A stretch of DNA of 64,000 nucleotides from Cokeromyces recurvatus (lineage: Eukaryota > Mucoromycota > Mucoromycetes > Mucorales > Mucoraceae): the NCBI RefSeq assembly GCF_025118155.1, contig NW_026251387.1:372001-436000 (forward strand), read 5' to 3'. Of this stretch, positions 35,869-47,185 are shown piece by piece. The stretch's first letter is position 1; every line of letters starts with the position of its first letter. Under the pieces are notes generated by a model, which worked only from the letters and a program-made list of their open reading frames with translations, ran no database searches and was not told the DNA's origin. The translations under genes were made by a program, and so were the position numbers.

Positions 35869-37935
35869 ATGGGTCAACAAACAAGTAGAGAACACGCTCC
35901 ATTAACATTTGGATATGTAAACCAAAAATTAACAATATCTAATGAAGAAGAGGATGCTATTATTACCGAAAAATTCGAACAAGAAAAGGATTTCGTATTA
36001 GCAAATCCACACTTATATCAATTACAATCAACATGTGAACAATGTCAAAAATTATCTTCTTCACCATCAAATAATGAACAAGTTGTTGTTTCTTTAATAA
36101 ATGAAGCATGTGCTAAATGTAAAAAGCAGAAGCGTTTATCATTGGTTAGAAAAGACTTGGCAGAAGATTTGGAATATATCGACCAAACCTATTATCCCGA
36201 CTTAATTCATTATAACTCTGAAGAAGATCCAATGGAGCAAGAATTACTAGAGTTTGAAACTGATACCTCACAGCAACAGCAATGGTCTCGATTAACTATT
36301 GGTGAAGCTACTACTATTACCCCAAAAGGAAAACCAAGGAAATTAACGGGTCTTTCAATGGCTGTTGATTTATCAAATAGATCACTTGTAAAGCTTAGTC
36401 CAAGTATAGGATATTTAGATAATTTAACAAAATTAAATCTGTACGTAAATGAGTAGTAATAATAATGATGTTAATCTATTTAAATGAACTAAACAAAAGA
36501 TATATGATTTATTTTATATAGTTCAAACAATCAAATGACAAGTTTACCAAGAGAAATAGGTTATCTTAAAAGCCTTCGAGTATTGAATATATCAAGCAAT
36601 TTTATTGAAGAGATACCTGATACGATTGCCTTCTTAACTAAATTAAGGGCATTTAATGTGGCACATAACAAGCTCGTTCAATTACCTTCTTCTATTGGTT
36701 ATTTACCAAAATTAGCTATTATAGTTGCCAATGATAATCATCTAACTTCTCTTCCTCGTGAATTCGTTCATCTAGTAAATCTTATCTCTCTTAATGTATC
36801 TAATAATCCTCTCAAGACATTACCTGCTGAAATTGCTACTCTTAGTACAGTTAAAAGGTTACTAACAGATAATTGCCCTTTTGAAGAAGAATATACTTAT
36901 GATTTACGACATGACCCACCCTCCTTATTTGAGATTTGTGCTCGTATTGCTGTACGCTCCGAGATAAATATTCCAAATCACTTTGCTGATCATATCAAAG
37001 AATACCTATCTCGTGCTGATACCTGTTCTTATTGTAAAGGTCCCTTTTTTGATAGTTGTGTAACACGTGTACGATATATAGAAAGAAGAGCTAGACAGCC
37101 TATTGCTTTACAGTATACGCTTTGTTCAGCTCATTGGTCTGATGAAAATGATCGTTTACTTGCTATGTTTTCTAATCAACTTAAAACTAAGAATAACAGT
37201 ACACATCGTAATATTGATACAGAAGGTTTAAATGATAATATAACTCCTAGAAATCGTCTTCGGCATCGTGCTTATAGTGACAGTACTTATAATTCGCATA
37301 ATTTGGGTAACTTATTAACTACACCTATTATATCATCCCCACTCTCTGGACGATCAAATGCAAATTCTTTAGATAATTTATCATCTTCTTCTTCAATACC
37401 CATTTCATTACTGAAAAGTCAACCTAATTTACCTGCTCTTCCACAACAACAACAACAACAACAACAACAAGAATCAGCAATTCCTGGTTTATCTCCTCCC
37501 TCTTCTTCATTTTTGTCACCTAATATCAAAGGAAATCGACCTCGTGCCTCTTCAGCAGCCTCCGTAACAAAACGACTTACTAACTTTATTCGTTCTAACA
37601 GCAGTACATCTCTTACAAGAACACGTAGCTCAAGTAATTCTTCTTCAACTTCAACATCATCCTCGTCACGACTTAAATATCAAGAACAACCTATTAACAC
37701 TATTTCTTCTTCGTCTATAACAATAACACCTCGTCAATTAGAAGTAAAAGAAGGAGCTACTCCTACTCAAGGTTTACGTAATTGGGCAGATAGCATTCAA
37801 ACAGCATCTATGGCAGCAGCCAAGACAATTGCAACTCAACAACAACAAAATCAAATTGAAAGCTATTTTATCTCAAAGAACAATAACTATCCTGTTATAA
37901 TGCATCAAACTGAATTATTATCCTCGGAAACATAA
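35869..37935 (+). CDS. Leucine-rich repeat protein, LRRC58-like, predicted N-myristoylated
   Basis: Exons 35869-36440 and 36522-37935 join in frame to 661 residues (donor GTACGT; the junction recreates LNLSNNQMTSLP). The N-terminus MGQQTSREH fits an N-myristoylation site (Gly2, Ser6), suggesting membrane attachment. Paired CxxC motifs (CEQCQ, CAKC) occur at about 63-85. Five to six LRRs of the LxxLPxxI type span about 163-305. A Cys-rich domain follows, with LFEICARIAV, CSYCKGPFFDSCV and TLCSAHW, resembling the C-terminal module of animal LRRC58. The rest is disordered Ser/Gln-rich sequence with a Q-run. Shoc2-like LRRs often bind small GTPases or phosphatases. That role is inference; family assignment to the LRRC58-like group is moderate. 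Confidence 0.85.
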
Positions 37936-38378
37936 AAAAAAAAAAAAAAATAGACAAGAAAAATATAGGAGAAAATTTGTATTTCTTTTTATTTATTTAT
38001 TTATTTATTTATTTATTCTTTATATTTTAACAGAATAAAAATTTACCCTTTATTGAACATGTAGCTACTTTTGTTCTTTCCCATTAAACCAGTTATACTT
38101 GCGGTAATTGGGTATTAGTGATAAGCTAATTATAATATTAATCTTGGGTTTTCTGTAAATCAATTGTTATGAGATAAAGTAGTAACAATGAACTACTATC
38201 TCAAAATAAATAACAAGAAAAAAAACCCTTAAATTTGCTGCATAAATTATCGTTATACATATATATAAATATATAAAAAAAAAGTTTATTTTCTATCAAT
38301 TTTTAAAATTCTAGAAAGAAAAAAATAAGCACAATTGCATTACTAACAATAATAGTATTTTTTTTATACGTACTTTTA
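37936..38378. other. Intergenic between convergent genes
   Basis: An A-run follows the LRR stop, then an ATTT tetranucleotide array at about 37988-38017 and AT-rich DNA. No gene is seen. Confidence 0.5.
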
Positions 38379-39075
38379 TTAAGCTGATGGGATTATTAGT
38401 AGTACATCATCTTCGCCTCTGAAAATATCTAATAGCTTTTTGTTCATTTGTTTAGAGTTAACTGGTATACCAATTTTACCATTATGTCGAGAAATACTGA
38501 AATCCTTCGGTAAACCATCAATTTCCTTTATTTCATTGTTAGTAGATATCCTCTTTATATATAACAGTCATTTTTTTTAAATACCTTTTTAATATCATCA
38601 ATTGCATTTTCAATTGTTTGGTTTTTTAAATAAACTGAGCCAAGTAAGTTTTCATCTTGACGAGAAGATAAATAAATAAGTATTTCCTTTTCTTCTCTAT
38701 TATCTTCTTCCGGTTTTATCCCTTGTTGCTTGGTATCATTCGAATTTTCTACTAATTCAACTGCCTTTTGTCTTCTCACTAAATTTTCAACCTTATTCTC
38801 GGAAAATTCATCAGGCATAAGCCATGTTTTTTCTAAATCAGGATTTTTCATATAAGTAGGAACAAATGGAAGTGAAGGTTCAGGACCTACAGAAACATTT
38901 GCTTGGTCACCCATCGCTGTACGTAAAATTTTAGCTGTAGTTTCATGTTGTACTGCTAAATCTAATGCTGTTTGTCCTTTTTGTGTTTTAATAAAAGGAT
39001 CAGCTCCGCTTCTTAATAATGCAATAACAACGTGTTCATGTCCTCTATGTGCTGCCCAATGTAACGCAGTCCTAT

Positions 39076-39119
<44 letters not shown>

Positions 39120-39452
39120 AAAAAAATATTATTTTTTTGATCTAATTTTCAAGTAATCATCTTTACCATCCATTCATTGCATTTTGTGAATTAACATTAA
39201 CACCAGAATGAGCTAGATGAAGAGTAGCTTTAATATTTCCCAGAGCTGCTACCTCTCTTAAAGTGTGTTCTCTTTCATCAGGTATTTGCATTTCGATTAA
39301 TGAACTATGAAATACAAAAACAAAAAAAAGATGATCTTTTTATGGAAGCTTAAAGAAATAAATAAATAAATAAATAAAAAAAAAAAAAAGTTATATTTTA
39401 ATTCCCGCTTAGGACTATATTACAATTAAACATACTTTTTTTTTCCCTTCAT
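38379..39452 (-). CDS. ANKRD40-like: ANKRD40-like ankyrin repeat protein
   Basis: Minus-strand exons 39436-39452, 39167-39304, 38585-39071 and 38379-38525 join in frame to 262 residues. Ankyrin repeats at about 15-95 read LREVAALGNI, VNSQNAMNGWTALHWAAHRGHEHVV and GADPFIKTQKGQTALDLA. The VNSQN-NGW-LHWA signature followed by LPFVPTYMKNP matches the animal ANKRD40 family. A ubiquitin-like C-terminal region ends in VLLIIPSA. The last intron (38526-38584, 59 nt) has a perfect branch site TACTAAC 13 nt before its AG; a nearer AG would leave only a 32-nt intron. The 17-nt first exon is inferred from phase, a GTATGT donor, and the fit of the new N-terminus (SLIEMQ) to the family. An alternative start is the ATG at 39293. 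Cellular role unknown. Confidence 0.85.
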
Positions 39453-40330
39453 CCTAATCATAAAGTTTCAAAAGGATATCAATGAAGAGTACATGAGCCG
39501 TGTATTAAAATATTCTGCTTCGGTATATGAAAGTTATAAAAAACATCTGGTTGTTTTAATAGTTGATGTCTTCAGCGTACCCGCGTCAATAAATAACATA
39601 TTAGCTCCAGTCGTAAGCCATTCATTCCATAAAGAAATCTCCAGTCTGTTTTTTGGCAAAGCGTTGTCTTTTAATATTATTAACAATGTTGTCAACAATT
39701 CAATCAACTGAACAACTAGATTCCTTAGCGATTATTGGTTTATTTTTGTGTTTATAAAAACTTCTTATAACACATCTTGTTAGTAGTACTCAAGAGATAA
39801 CAATGAAACTTCTATACAAGATAGCTGTGAGCAGCGTTCAACAATTAATTGATAAAGAAGATGTGTATTATGATTGTCTTTATAACTAAGTTAATAGAAA
39901 TAAACCATTATTTATTACATAAATAAAACTAGTGTATTGTACTTTACAGCATCATATTCATTCTACATCCAGTTTTAGTAATAGTTATTGTTAATAATGA
40001 TATTATGTAATAATAATAAAAATTCAATAGGATTATGACTGTTGTATTTATAAGTCATACATATTATGTGTACATCTAAAAATGTTGGAAAAATAAAACT
40101 ACTAATATCTTGGCTGTTTCTGTCTAAATATTTCTATTTGTAAGAGAGGGAATATTTGCCTATTATATCTGACTTACTTTTAGAACAATCACTCATTACT
40201 TTTTAGCAAAGGAAATAAGAATAATTTTTTTTTTTGGTTTTGGATTTTAAGCACCAATTTCACAGTGTCCATACCGTATCGTATCTAAATAAAAATAAAA
40301 AGCCTATTGGTTTTTTCGCTCTTCTACCCA
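39453..40330. other. Intergenic, nothing recognised
   Basis: AT-rich DNA upstream of the ANKRD40-like gene. A plus-strand frame at 39493-39711 (72 codons) has no recognisable feature and is not called. Confidence 0.4.
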
Positions 40331-40880
40331 GGTAATGTTTCATCTTGTTCACCAAACTACAAATATACCTGTTACAGGCAAAATTTCTAGTTCGTTTTTT
40401 GTGTCTCCCAAGGGACCACAATATAGATCAAATTCATGTCCTTTTTTTTACGTATTCCAGCCAATAACTCTCAATGGTATAAATTCTCCTAACAACTATT
40501 ATTGAAATTATGTGCACATAGTGCTGATAATATTAACTGTCGTTCATTTTAATCTATTTATCGAGATTTCCAAGATGAACAGTTTGATAAATGATTCCGT
40601 TCATCTCATTCGATCCTTTTATCTGCTTGTCGTCCAATACCTACCATTGACCCTATTCTTTAGTTTCCCATGACTCTGGCTGAATTTATTCCTACTTTAC
40701 ACTGACATCTCGGTTGGTTACCTGATAGTATCTCAAATCTATGCCTCTTCCATCCAAATGATACACTCACTCGGTTTCATGCTACTGTCTGTTTAAATAT
40801 GCATTGTTGGTTACAAATGCTAATCATCGTAGCTGACCCTTTATCTTTTCTACTCAATCACCTTCCTAGCAAATGTAAAA
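40331..40880 (+). pseudogene. Decayed LINE-like (non-LTR) reverse transcriptase fragment
   Basis: This block is richer in GC than its flanks and gives broken peptides in shifting frames. From about 40338 the read is FHLVHQTTNIPVTGKIS, then FFVSPKGPQYRSNSCPFFYVF. The latter aligns by eye with the reverse transcriptase segment around FxVSRGxRQGDPLSPxLFVF. After a gap and frameshifts, about 40660-40870 gives HLGWLPDSIS, then LCLFHPNDTLTRF and CLNMHCWL. This resembles the zinc-binding tail CxxC...DTLTHF...C...W found downstream of the RT in fungal LINEs. An A-rich tract follows at about 40875-40898, as expected for a LINE tail. Identification is by eye on degenerate sequence. Confidence 0.5.
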
Positions 40881-41661
40881 AAAAAAAAGAAAAGAAAAAA
40901 CTTTTTGTGCGAAACAGCTCCCTTACTCCTACATAAATTATTTGCTGGCCGACACTATGTAGTATATTTTTTGAACGTGATTACTTTTACCATGATAAAA
41001 TCCCTCATTCTCTTTATACTGATTTAAACTATTAGTTATGCAGTAATTAATTTAGTATTCGAAGATACTGTTCTTTGTTTATTTTCCCTTTTGACTATCA
41101 AAATGTATTTTGTTTTTTTTTTTGTTTTTCTTCTTTTGATCTGACTCGCGCAAAGCAACATAGTTTTTTTTCGGAGTGCAAAAAATAAAAACAGATACGC
41201 AAGTTCATTGGAAAAAACCAGTATTATTGTTCCTGTAACTGTATTTATGTGTAGTTTTAAAAGGAATTTTCAATTTTATAAACTGACCAAGGCAATTGGA
41301 TGTAATAAAAGCACTATCATATATTTTGATGCAATTTCAACAGATAGTTAAAAGAAAAAAAAGTAAATGTAAAGACTTACTTAATTTTGGAAAATAAGTT
41401 TTATTCACACTGACTTTATCGGCAATAATAAATAAAGAAACGAAGCCTATCATAATTATAGTAATTATATAGCAACAAGCCAAATTATCTTATCATATGA
41501 ATTATATTTTATGTATAAATATGTCTTCTGAAATTATTTTCTAGTTTAAAAGCTTGGAAGATTATACTGTTCAGGTAATGAAAAGTGTATCTGATAACAG
41601 AGCTTATTTTTTTTGGAGCAGAATTCCTGTGCAACAACTTATTATTATATTGTGTAAAGAT

Positions 41662-41718
<57 letters not shown>

Positions 41719-42265
41719 GGCTTAGTGTTTTTGCAACTTGGTGGGTAGAGAAAAATGGTGGAATAAACCAAGATTCATACTTGTCTTTTTTTTTTCTCGT
41801 TTTCGTAATAGTAATAGTAGTACATCTTTCTTTTATAATAACCATTAAAAAATAGGTCATAGTTTAATAGAAAGTTTCTTCAGATGTCATATATAATGAG
41901 CTGATATTGATTTATTTTGTAATACAATAAAAATGCTTGAAATAGTAATTTTAATATGTATACATTCACTTATTATCTCCCTAAACAAGTATATTTATTG
42001 ATAATAATATTCATTATATTATATCTTTTCACTTTTCCCTCTTCCCCCCACTGTTTTAGTTTACTTTTATATAAACGTTCGAAATAAATATGCCAAAGAC
42101 AGATACAAGCTTTTCAACATATACTTCCATGATGAGGGTCACAAGTAAAGGCAGACCGTATACAAAAGTAGAGACATATTTTTATTTTATTTTATTTTAT
42201 TTTATTTTTACACCTATTTCTTGACTCTACATGTATATTAATCTACCTATCATTATTGTTGTACG
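40881..42265. other. Intergenic with a long A-tract
   Basis: AT-rich, with an uninterrupted A-tract of about 50 nt at about 41667-41717 and a TTTTA array at about 42180-42207 shortly before the next gene. No gene is seen. Confidence 0.5.
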
Positions 42266-44539
42266 ATGCAGGATCTTTATGATATGTTTGCCGCAGTTTT
42301 ACTACAAATCAAGTTAATTGACCATAGGGTTATGTTCCGCACCTATTCTTATACGTTTACTACTGAAGAAGCTTCAAAAGTCATGTCTTCCCTTGTCTTT
42401 ATACATGTCAGTCGAAACCCAGACCCCTCTGATCCATCACGTCAAATTTCAACAAGAACAACCACAACTTTCAGTATGAACTATCAGTCTGTTAAAACAT
42501 TGCTTCAACAATTTTTATCTGCACGTCTTATTATGTGCGCAACAGATCCTCAAAATTGGAACTCCATGAAAGATCGAAGCCTTTGGTGTCCTACCTTGAA
42601 GGGTAAGCTTGTTCTTGAAGAATTTGCATATACAGCACAAATATTACTATCAGATACACTTCTTGCCGCGCTCCACGCATCCTCCATGTCTACTAACTAC
42701 GACACTATGAAAAATAACAACTACAGTTTTAATAACGGTCCAAGTAACCGTATTATTCATCTTGATCGACTTTCAGATGATGATGATCAACTTACCTTTT
42801 CACGCAGCAATATGACGGTCATTTTCAAAGCAATGATGGCAAGCTTGCCTAAAGAGGCTCTCTTGGCAGACGATGTTCCTGGTATTGAAAAGAGGAAACT
42901 TCCGCTCTATAAATATACCTTTATGGGTATTCATTGCATTAACTGGCTCTGCGATCGATTAACGATCTTTTGTCGTGAGGAAGCAGAAGCTGTAGCAGCT
43001 GAATTTGTTCTCTTCGGTTGGGTCTCTCACGTGCTTGATAAATGTGAAAAGACAGCTACTACTAATTCAGTTGATGATATCGTCACATTTAAAACAAATC
43101 GAAATGCTATCTATTATGTAACAGAACGTGGTTGTTTAGTGACGGGTTGGAAAATGCCTAGTATGGATGCGAAGGACGAACAAGAAAACACCATGACACA
43201 ATCATCTATGAGTAGTAAATCAAGTAGTACTAATATTTCATCTATTTCAAACTTGAGTAATAGTACAAACAATAAGTCAAAAAATATACCACAACAGGAT
43301 ACTAAACTTTCGTCTTCAAATGGCAAGCTCATGTCAGCAGAAGCAAGTCATAATGATGTACTCATAAAAGACAATAAACAACATCTACTCAATAGATACA
43401 GCTACTATGATATTATAGATGATAAAAGGATAGAGAAACCTATTGAAGCAGAAACAATTCATGATGAAACAGCTGAAAAGGCATTGGAACCACTTCCGAT
43501 CATTTCACGAAAAAGTACAGCTTATGAAGACGGTATTCCTCAACTTTCTTCATTCGAACAACCACAGACTCAGGGATCTAATGAGTTACGTCCACTTAGC
43601 AGAGTAATTACGAATTCATCTTTGTCTTGTACCACAAGTTTTAATAAAGTTAATACAAACAATATGAATTCACAAAGAGCTCGTCTTCAAAAAGTGCTGG
43701 AGACACCGCTACTTCGAATGTATTTCCGAGACTTTTTGAAAGCCAACTATTGTATAGAGAACATAAATTTTTGGGTTGCTAATAATAAACTGTTACAAAG
43801 CCTTAAGCAACAACAACAACAACAACAACAACAAAGCAATAAAAAGTCTACTACAGTCATTTTAGAGTTACTCTCCGAATGTTATTCAGTCTATGAAATT
43901 TATTTAGGACCTCAGGCAGTAGCAGATATTAACATCGATCATAGTTTGCGTCAAGAGATTATTCACTTTTTCTCTACAGTTTTTGTCATTCACAATGATA
44001 ATAACAATTTATCGGTTGCGGCTAATGATTCAAAAAATTACTTTCTAGTTCCATCATTCAATCATTATCAGTCAATGACCAATACAGTAAATAAACCATC
44101 AATGACCTCGGCAAAATCAGGACAAGCTGGATTGCTTTTGTTGCCTCCCCAAATGGTAAATAACAGTAAACGACGTAAGGTAGTGATTCGAAGCAATACA
44201 ATTGTACCCGAGCGTTGTTTAATGAAGATTTTAAAAATGTTTACTAAGGTTAATGAACATGTTTGTTGTATGATGGCGGAAGATTCTATACCAAAATTTA
44301 TCAAAACTGAGAAATATAAACAGCTAATAAATGCACATCATCAACAAGAGCAGCAAGGACAAGAAGATAATGATGTTGACTACGATATTGTATACGAAGA
44401 TAGTAGTGAAGATGAAAAGGAAAGAAGTAATAAGGCGAAGAATAACTTTGTAACTTCTTTATTAACACAGAGATCTTCTATGGATCAGTCACAACATGAA
44501 TCTGTAACTGCCCCTACTACTTTAGGACCCCTTTTTTAA
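42266..44539 (+). CDS. DEP-RGS regulator of G-protein signalling (FlbA/Sst2 type)
   Basis: Single-exon ORF of 757 codons. Residues about 1-120 read as the first DEP-like domain of fungal FlbA/Sst2 proteins (LQDLYDMF-like start, YTFTTEEASKVMSSL, NPDPSDPSRQ). A second DEP domain lies at about 180-300 (YKYTFMGIHCINWLCDR, VAAEFVLFGWVSHVLD). Residues about 300-465 are a Ser/Asn-rich linker. The RGS domain is at about 471-690 (LLRMYFRDFLKANYCIENINFW, YEIYLGPQA, CLMKILKMFTKVNEHV). It is interrupted by a Q-run of nine (CAA-rich codons) and by a roughly 70-residue Ser/Lys-rich insertion. The tail is acidic. The family accelerates GTP hydrolysis on G-alpha subunits, with DEP domains docking to receptors or membranes. 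A TTTTA array precedes the gene. FlbA proteins usually extend further N-terminally, so an upstream exon could be missing. Confidence 0.9.
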   Translation: MQDLYDMFAAVLLQIKLIDHRVMFRTYSYTFTTEEASKVMSSLVFIHVSRNPDPSDPSRQISTRTTTTFSMNYQSVKTLLQQFLSARLIMCATDPQNWNSMKDRSLWCPTLKGKLVLEEFAYTAQILLSDTLLAALHASSMSTNYDTMKNNNYSFNNGPSNRIIHLDRLSDDDDQLTFSRSNMTVIFKAMMASLPKEALLADDVPGIEKRKLPLYKYTFMGIHCINWLCDRLTIFCREEAEAVAAEFVLFGWVSHVLDKCEKTATTNSVDDIVTFKTNRNAIYYVTERGCLVTGWKMPSMDAKDEQENTMTQSSMSSKSSSTNISSISNLSNSTNNKSKNIPQQDTKLSSSNGKLMSAEASHNDVLIKDNKQHLLNRYSYYDIIDDKRIEKPIEAETIHDETAEKALEPLPIISRKSTAYEDGIPQLSSFEQPQTQGSNELRPLSRVITNSSLSCTTSFNKVNTNNMNSQRARLQKVLETPLLRMYFRDFLKANYCIENINFWVANNKLLQSLKQQQQQQQQQSNKKSTTVILELLSECYSVYEIYLGPQAVADINIDHSLRQEIIHFFSTVFVIHNDNNNLSVAANDSKNYFLVPSFNHYQSMTNTVNKPSMTSAKSGQAGLLLLPPQMVNNSKRRKVVIRSNTIVPERCLMKILKMFTKVNEHVCCMMAEDSIPKFIKTEKYKQLINAHHQQEQQGQEDNDVDYDIVYEDSSEDEKERSNKAKNNFVTSLLTQRSSMDQSQHESVTAPTTLGPLF

Positions 44540-46411
44540 ATATGGATAGTTATAGTATCCCTAATTATTTTATTTGTGTATGCGAGACTGCTTCAGAACG
44601 CTATTTATTTTTTTTTTTGTATCTGTATTTCACTATGTATTATACTGTACTATGTTTGTTTTTATTTTGCTTGGGACATATCATACTTTCATTGTTGTTG
44701 TTGATCCTTTCATGTATATTTTAACAACACATTTAAATCTAATAATGGGACTCTTTTTTTTTCCTCTGATATTAAATCAATAAAAACTCTTTTTAATCAT
44801 ACAAATATTTAAGCTTATTACTGCGTATTGTATATAACAACAACAACAACAAAAAAACATTGAATATGTCTTTTTAAGAAATAGGGAGAAGTTGATTTTA
44901 ACTCGTGTTTCCATTGTTATGAAAAATAAGGAGAATGACATTACTGGTTTACTTTTTTTTTTTCAAGTAATACACATAATAATAGCGCTAATCATATCAT
45001 TGCCCTTTAAATCCAAATAAGGAAAATATGGAAGAAACGTAATTACATCTTTTGAGGGGAAGACAAATCTCCTAAACATGATATGAAGGGTAAATACGTA
45101 TATTTATGAATGATAGTATAGATTGGCTCTTATATAGTGGCTCAATATTTATTCGATAACAGAACAAATACTTTAAACTGTCAAATAACAATCATCTGTG
45201 GAAATAATTTAAACCAATTATACTTGTTCTCTATTATGATTATCGTAATTATAACTTGTCAAAATAATATTTCTAGTTAGTGAAGGAAAGAAAATGTGTA
45301 TAAGAACATCATTGATATAAGTTTTATATATATAGTTCATTATTAAGATATGACTAGTATACAAACTGCTTTTAGATGAAGATATAGCTTCTTTATTTTT
45401 ATATGTAAAACACATAGTTTAAAAGCTTTATCAAAAAAAAAAACCTCCCTTTTCAAGTATTACAAATGTTGAATCTGTGCACCTTAAATTGCTTAACTGC
45501 TCCTTCTACTTTCTTGGGGTGGGCATATTATTATTTCTACATACATGTATAATGAAATTCTATTTCGGAACAAGCTTATTATTAAAAGTGTATAATAACA
45601 AGGTGTGTACTCGCCTTAAAAGAAAAAAAGACAAATACTTGTTATTTGCTTTAATATAATGAACATATTCTATATTATAAATACGAGAATACAAGTTATG
45701 TTTATTAAAACTTATGGATAATTACTATAAAGCCACAAGTAGATCCGTTTATGTACTCAACAGTTTAAATACGTTTTGTTGTATACACATATATTACTCG
45801 GGTATGTATATGCATGTAGTTTTATCAATGAAAAGGGTTTAGCAATAATTGTGCATAATAATTTTACTCGGTCCTTAATTTTACTTTGACATAAATATAC
45901 ATTTGTAACATCTAAACCTTTTTATCATTAAACAGGGTTTTTTTTATTAATTGTGTATTTTTTAAAGGGAGGAATCAAGTTATATATCAAGTTTTTTTTA
46001 TTTTTTTTTCTCAAGAGGGAAAATAAGCGGATAAAAGTTTAAATAAGAAAGTTTCCGAGTCTCTTAATTATTATTAATAATTATATTATTATATGTTCAA
46101 AATGCTTCAGGAAAAAAAAAAGGAGTCTTTTTATTTTATATAACAATAAAATATATTGCAAGTAATAATAAAAAACACTTGTATTTAATGTATATATTTT
46201 ACAACAAATAAACTTAAGAGAAAAAAAAACAAGCGGTATATACGCATATAAATAATACATGTATAAGGATATTTATGTATGGAGTATAAAAACAATAAGG
46301 TAAATATATATAAATATGTATATGTCTATATTTATATATAAAAGATACAAGTATTTTATAATGTCTATTATTAAAAGTAATGTTATATGGGTATCTATAC
46401 ACGTATATATA
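44540..46411. other. Intergenic between convergent genes
   Basis: Contains AATAAA near 44778 after the RGS gene, an ACAACA run near 44838, and AT-rich DNA. Several short frames are only low-complexity noise. No gene is seen. Confidence 0.5.
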
Positions 46412-47110
46412 TTATTTATAATTTCGAATCCTTTGTCGCTTCTGTATAGCCGCATTTGCTGCAGCTAATGCACTTGGGGATAATGTGATGAGTACTGCTG
46501 TATTTGGTTTATTTTTATTATTGACTAACACTGTTTCACCTGAAAGTTTTTGTAATGTCAAAGCATATGATGAATCGTAATTTGAGTCCTTCAGCGAATA
46601 GCTAGTATCTAATAATTCCTCAAAATTATATTCTTCATTATTGTTTGATATAGTGTCTTGCTCTTCATAGTTATATTCTTTACTTGCAATGGTTTTATTT
46701 TCTTCGACTTCTTCATGAACAATGTTATTAGGTCTATTAAATTCAGATTTCGTAGTTGAATATATTATTTGACTTTTGTGATAAAATTGTTTATGAGCCC
46801 AGGAAGATGTTCGTGGCGGAGGTGGGAGAGACGTCAAATGCTGTTTTTCATGATGGATGAAACAATTCATTTCTTCATTTACTTTTTCATTTTCTTCCTG
46901 AGAAAGATGTTTTTCTTTTAACTCATAAATAGATGCGATTGATGTAATTGGCACATCGTTGGGTAAAGTTCTATGCTTACGAATTTGTGTTCGACGTTTC
47001 ATAAATTTGGAAGCGTAACGAATACAAGCATAGAGGCTTTGTGTTTTTGCTTCAATCTTTATCTGCCCTGCTTTTTGTTCAATTACATCAATATCATTAT
47101 TATATGTCAT
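46412..47110 (-). CDS. Protein of unknown function
   Basis: Single-exon ORF of 232 codons, not recognised. The N-terminal 55 residues are basic (YASKFMKRRTQIRKHR). The centre is Glu/Asn/Tyr-rich and probably disordered, with a PPPP patch (SLPPPPRTSSW) near residue 97. The C-terminus has an Ala-rich helix (SPSALAAANAAIQKRQRIR). There is no signal peptide or membrane segment. Start context is ATG at 47110 after an A-rich leader. The basic termini could bind nucleic acid or membrane, but nothing in the sequence decides this. Confidence that it is a gene rests on length and amino acid balance. Confidence 0.65.
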   Translation of the reverse strand: MTYNNDIDVIEQKAGQIKIEAKTQSLYACIRYASKFMKRRTQIRKHRTLPNDVPITSIASIYELKEKHLSQEENEKVNEEMNCFIHHEKQHLTSLPPPPRTSSWAHKQFYHKSQIIYSTTKSEFNRPNNIVHEEVEENKTIASKEYNYEEQDTISNNNEEYNFEELLDTSYSLKDSNYDSSYALTLQKLSGETVLVNNKNKPNTAVLITLSPSALAAANAAIQKRQRIRNYK

Positions 47111-47154
47111 TACTGTATGTATGAAATCGATAAATATATAGCAAACAGATACGT

Positions 47155-47185
<31 letters not shown>

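Noticed and set aside
39493..39711. Plus-strand 72-codon frame upstream of the ANKRD40-like gene
   Set aside because: It has no recognisable motif and lies in AT-rich intergenic DNA; a chance frame is likely.
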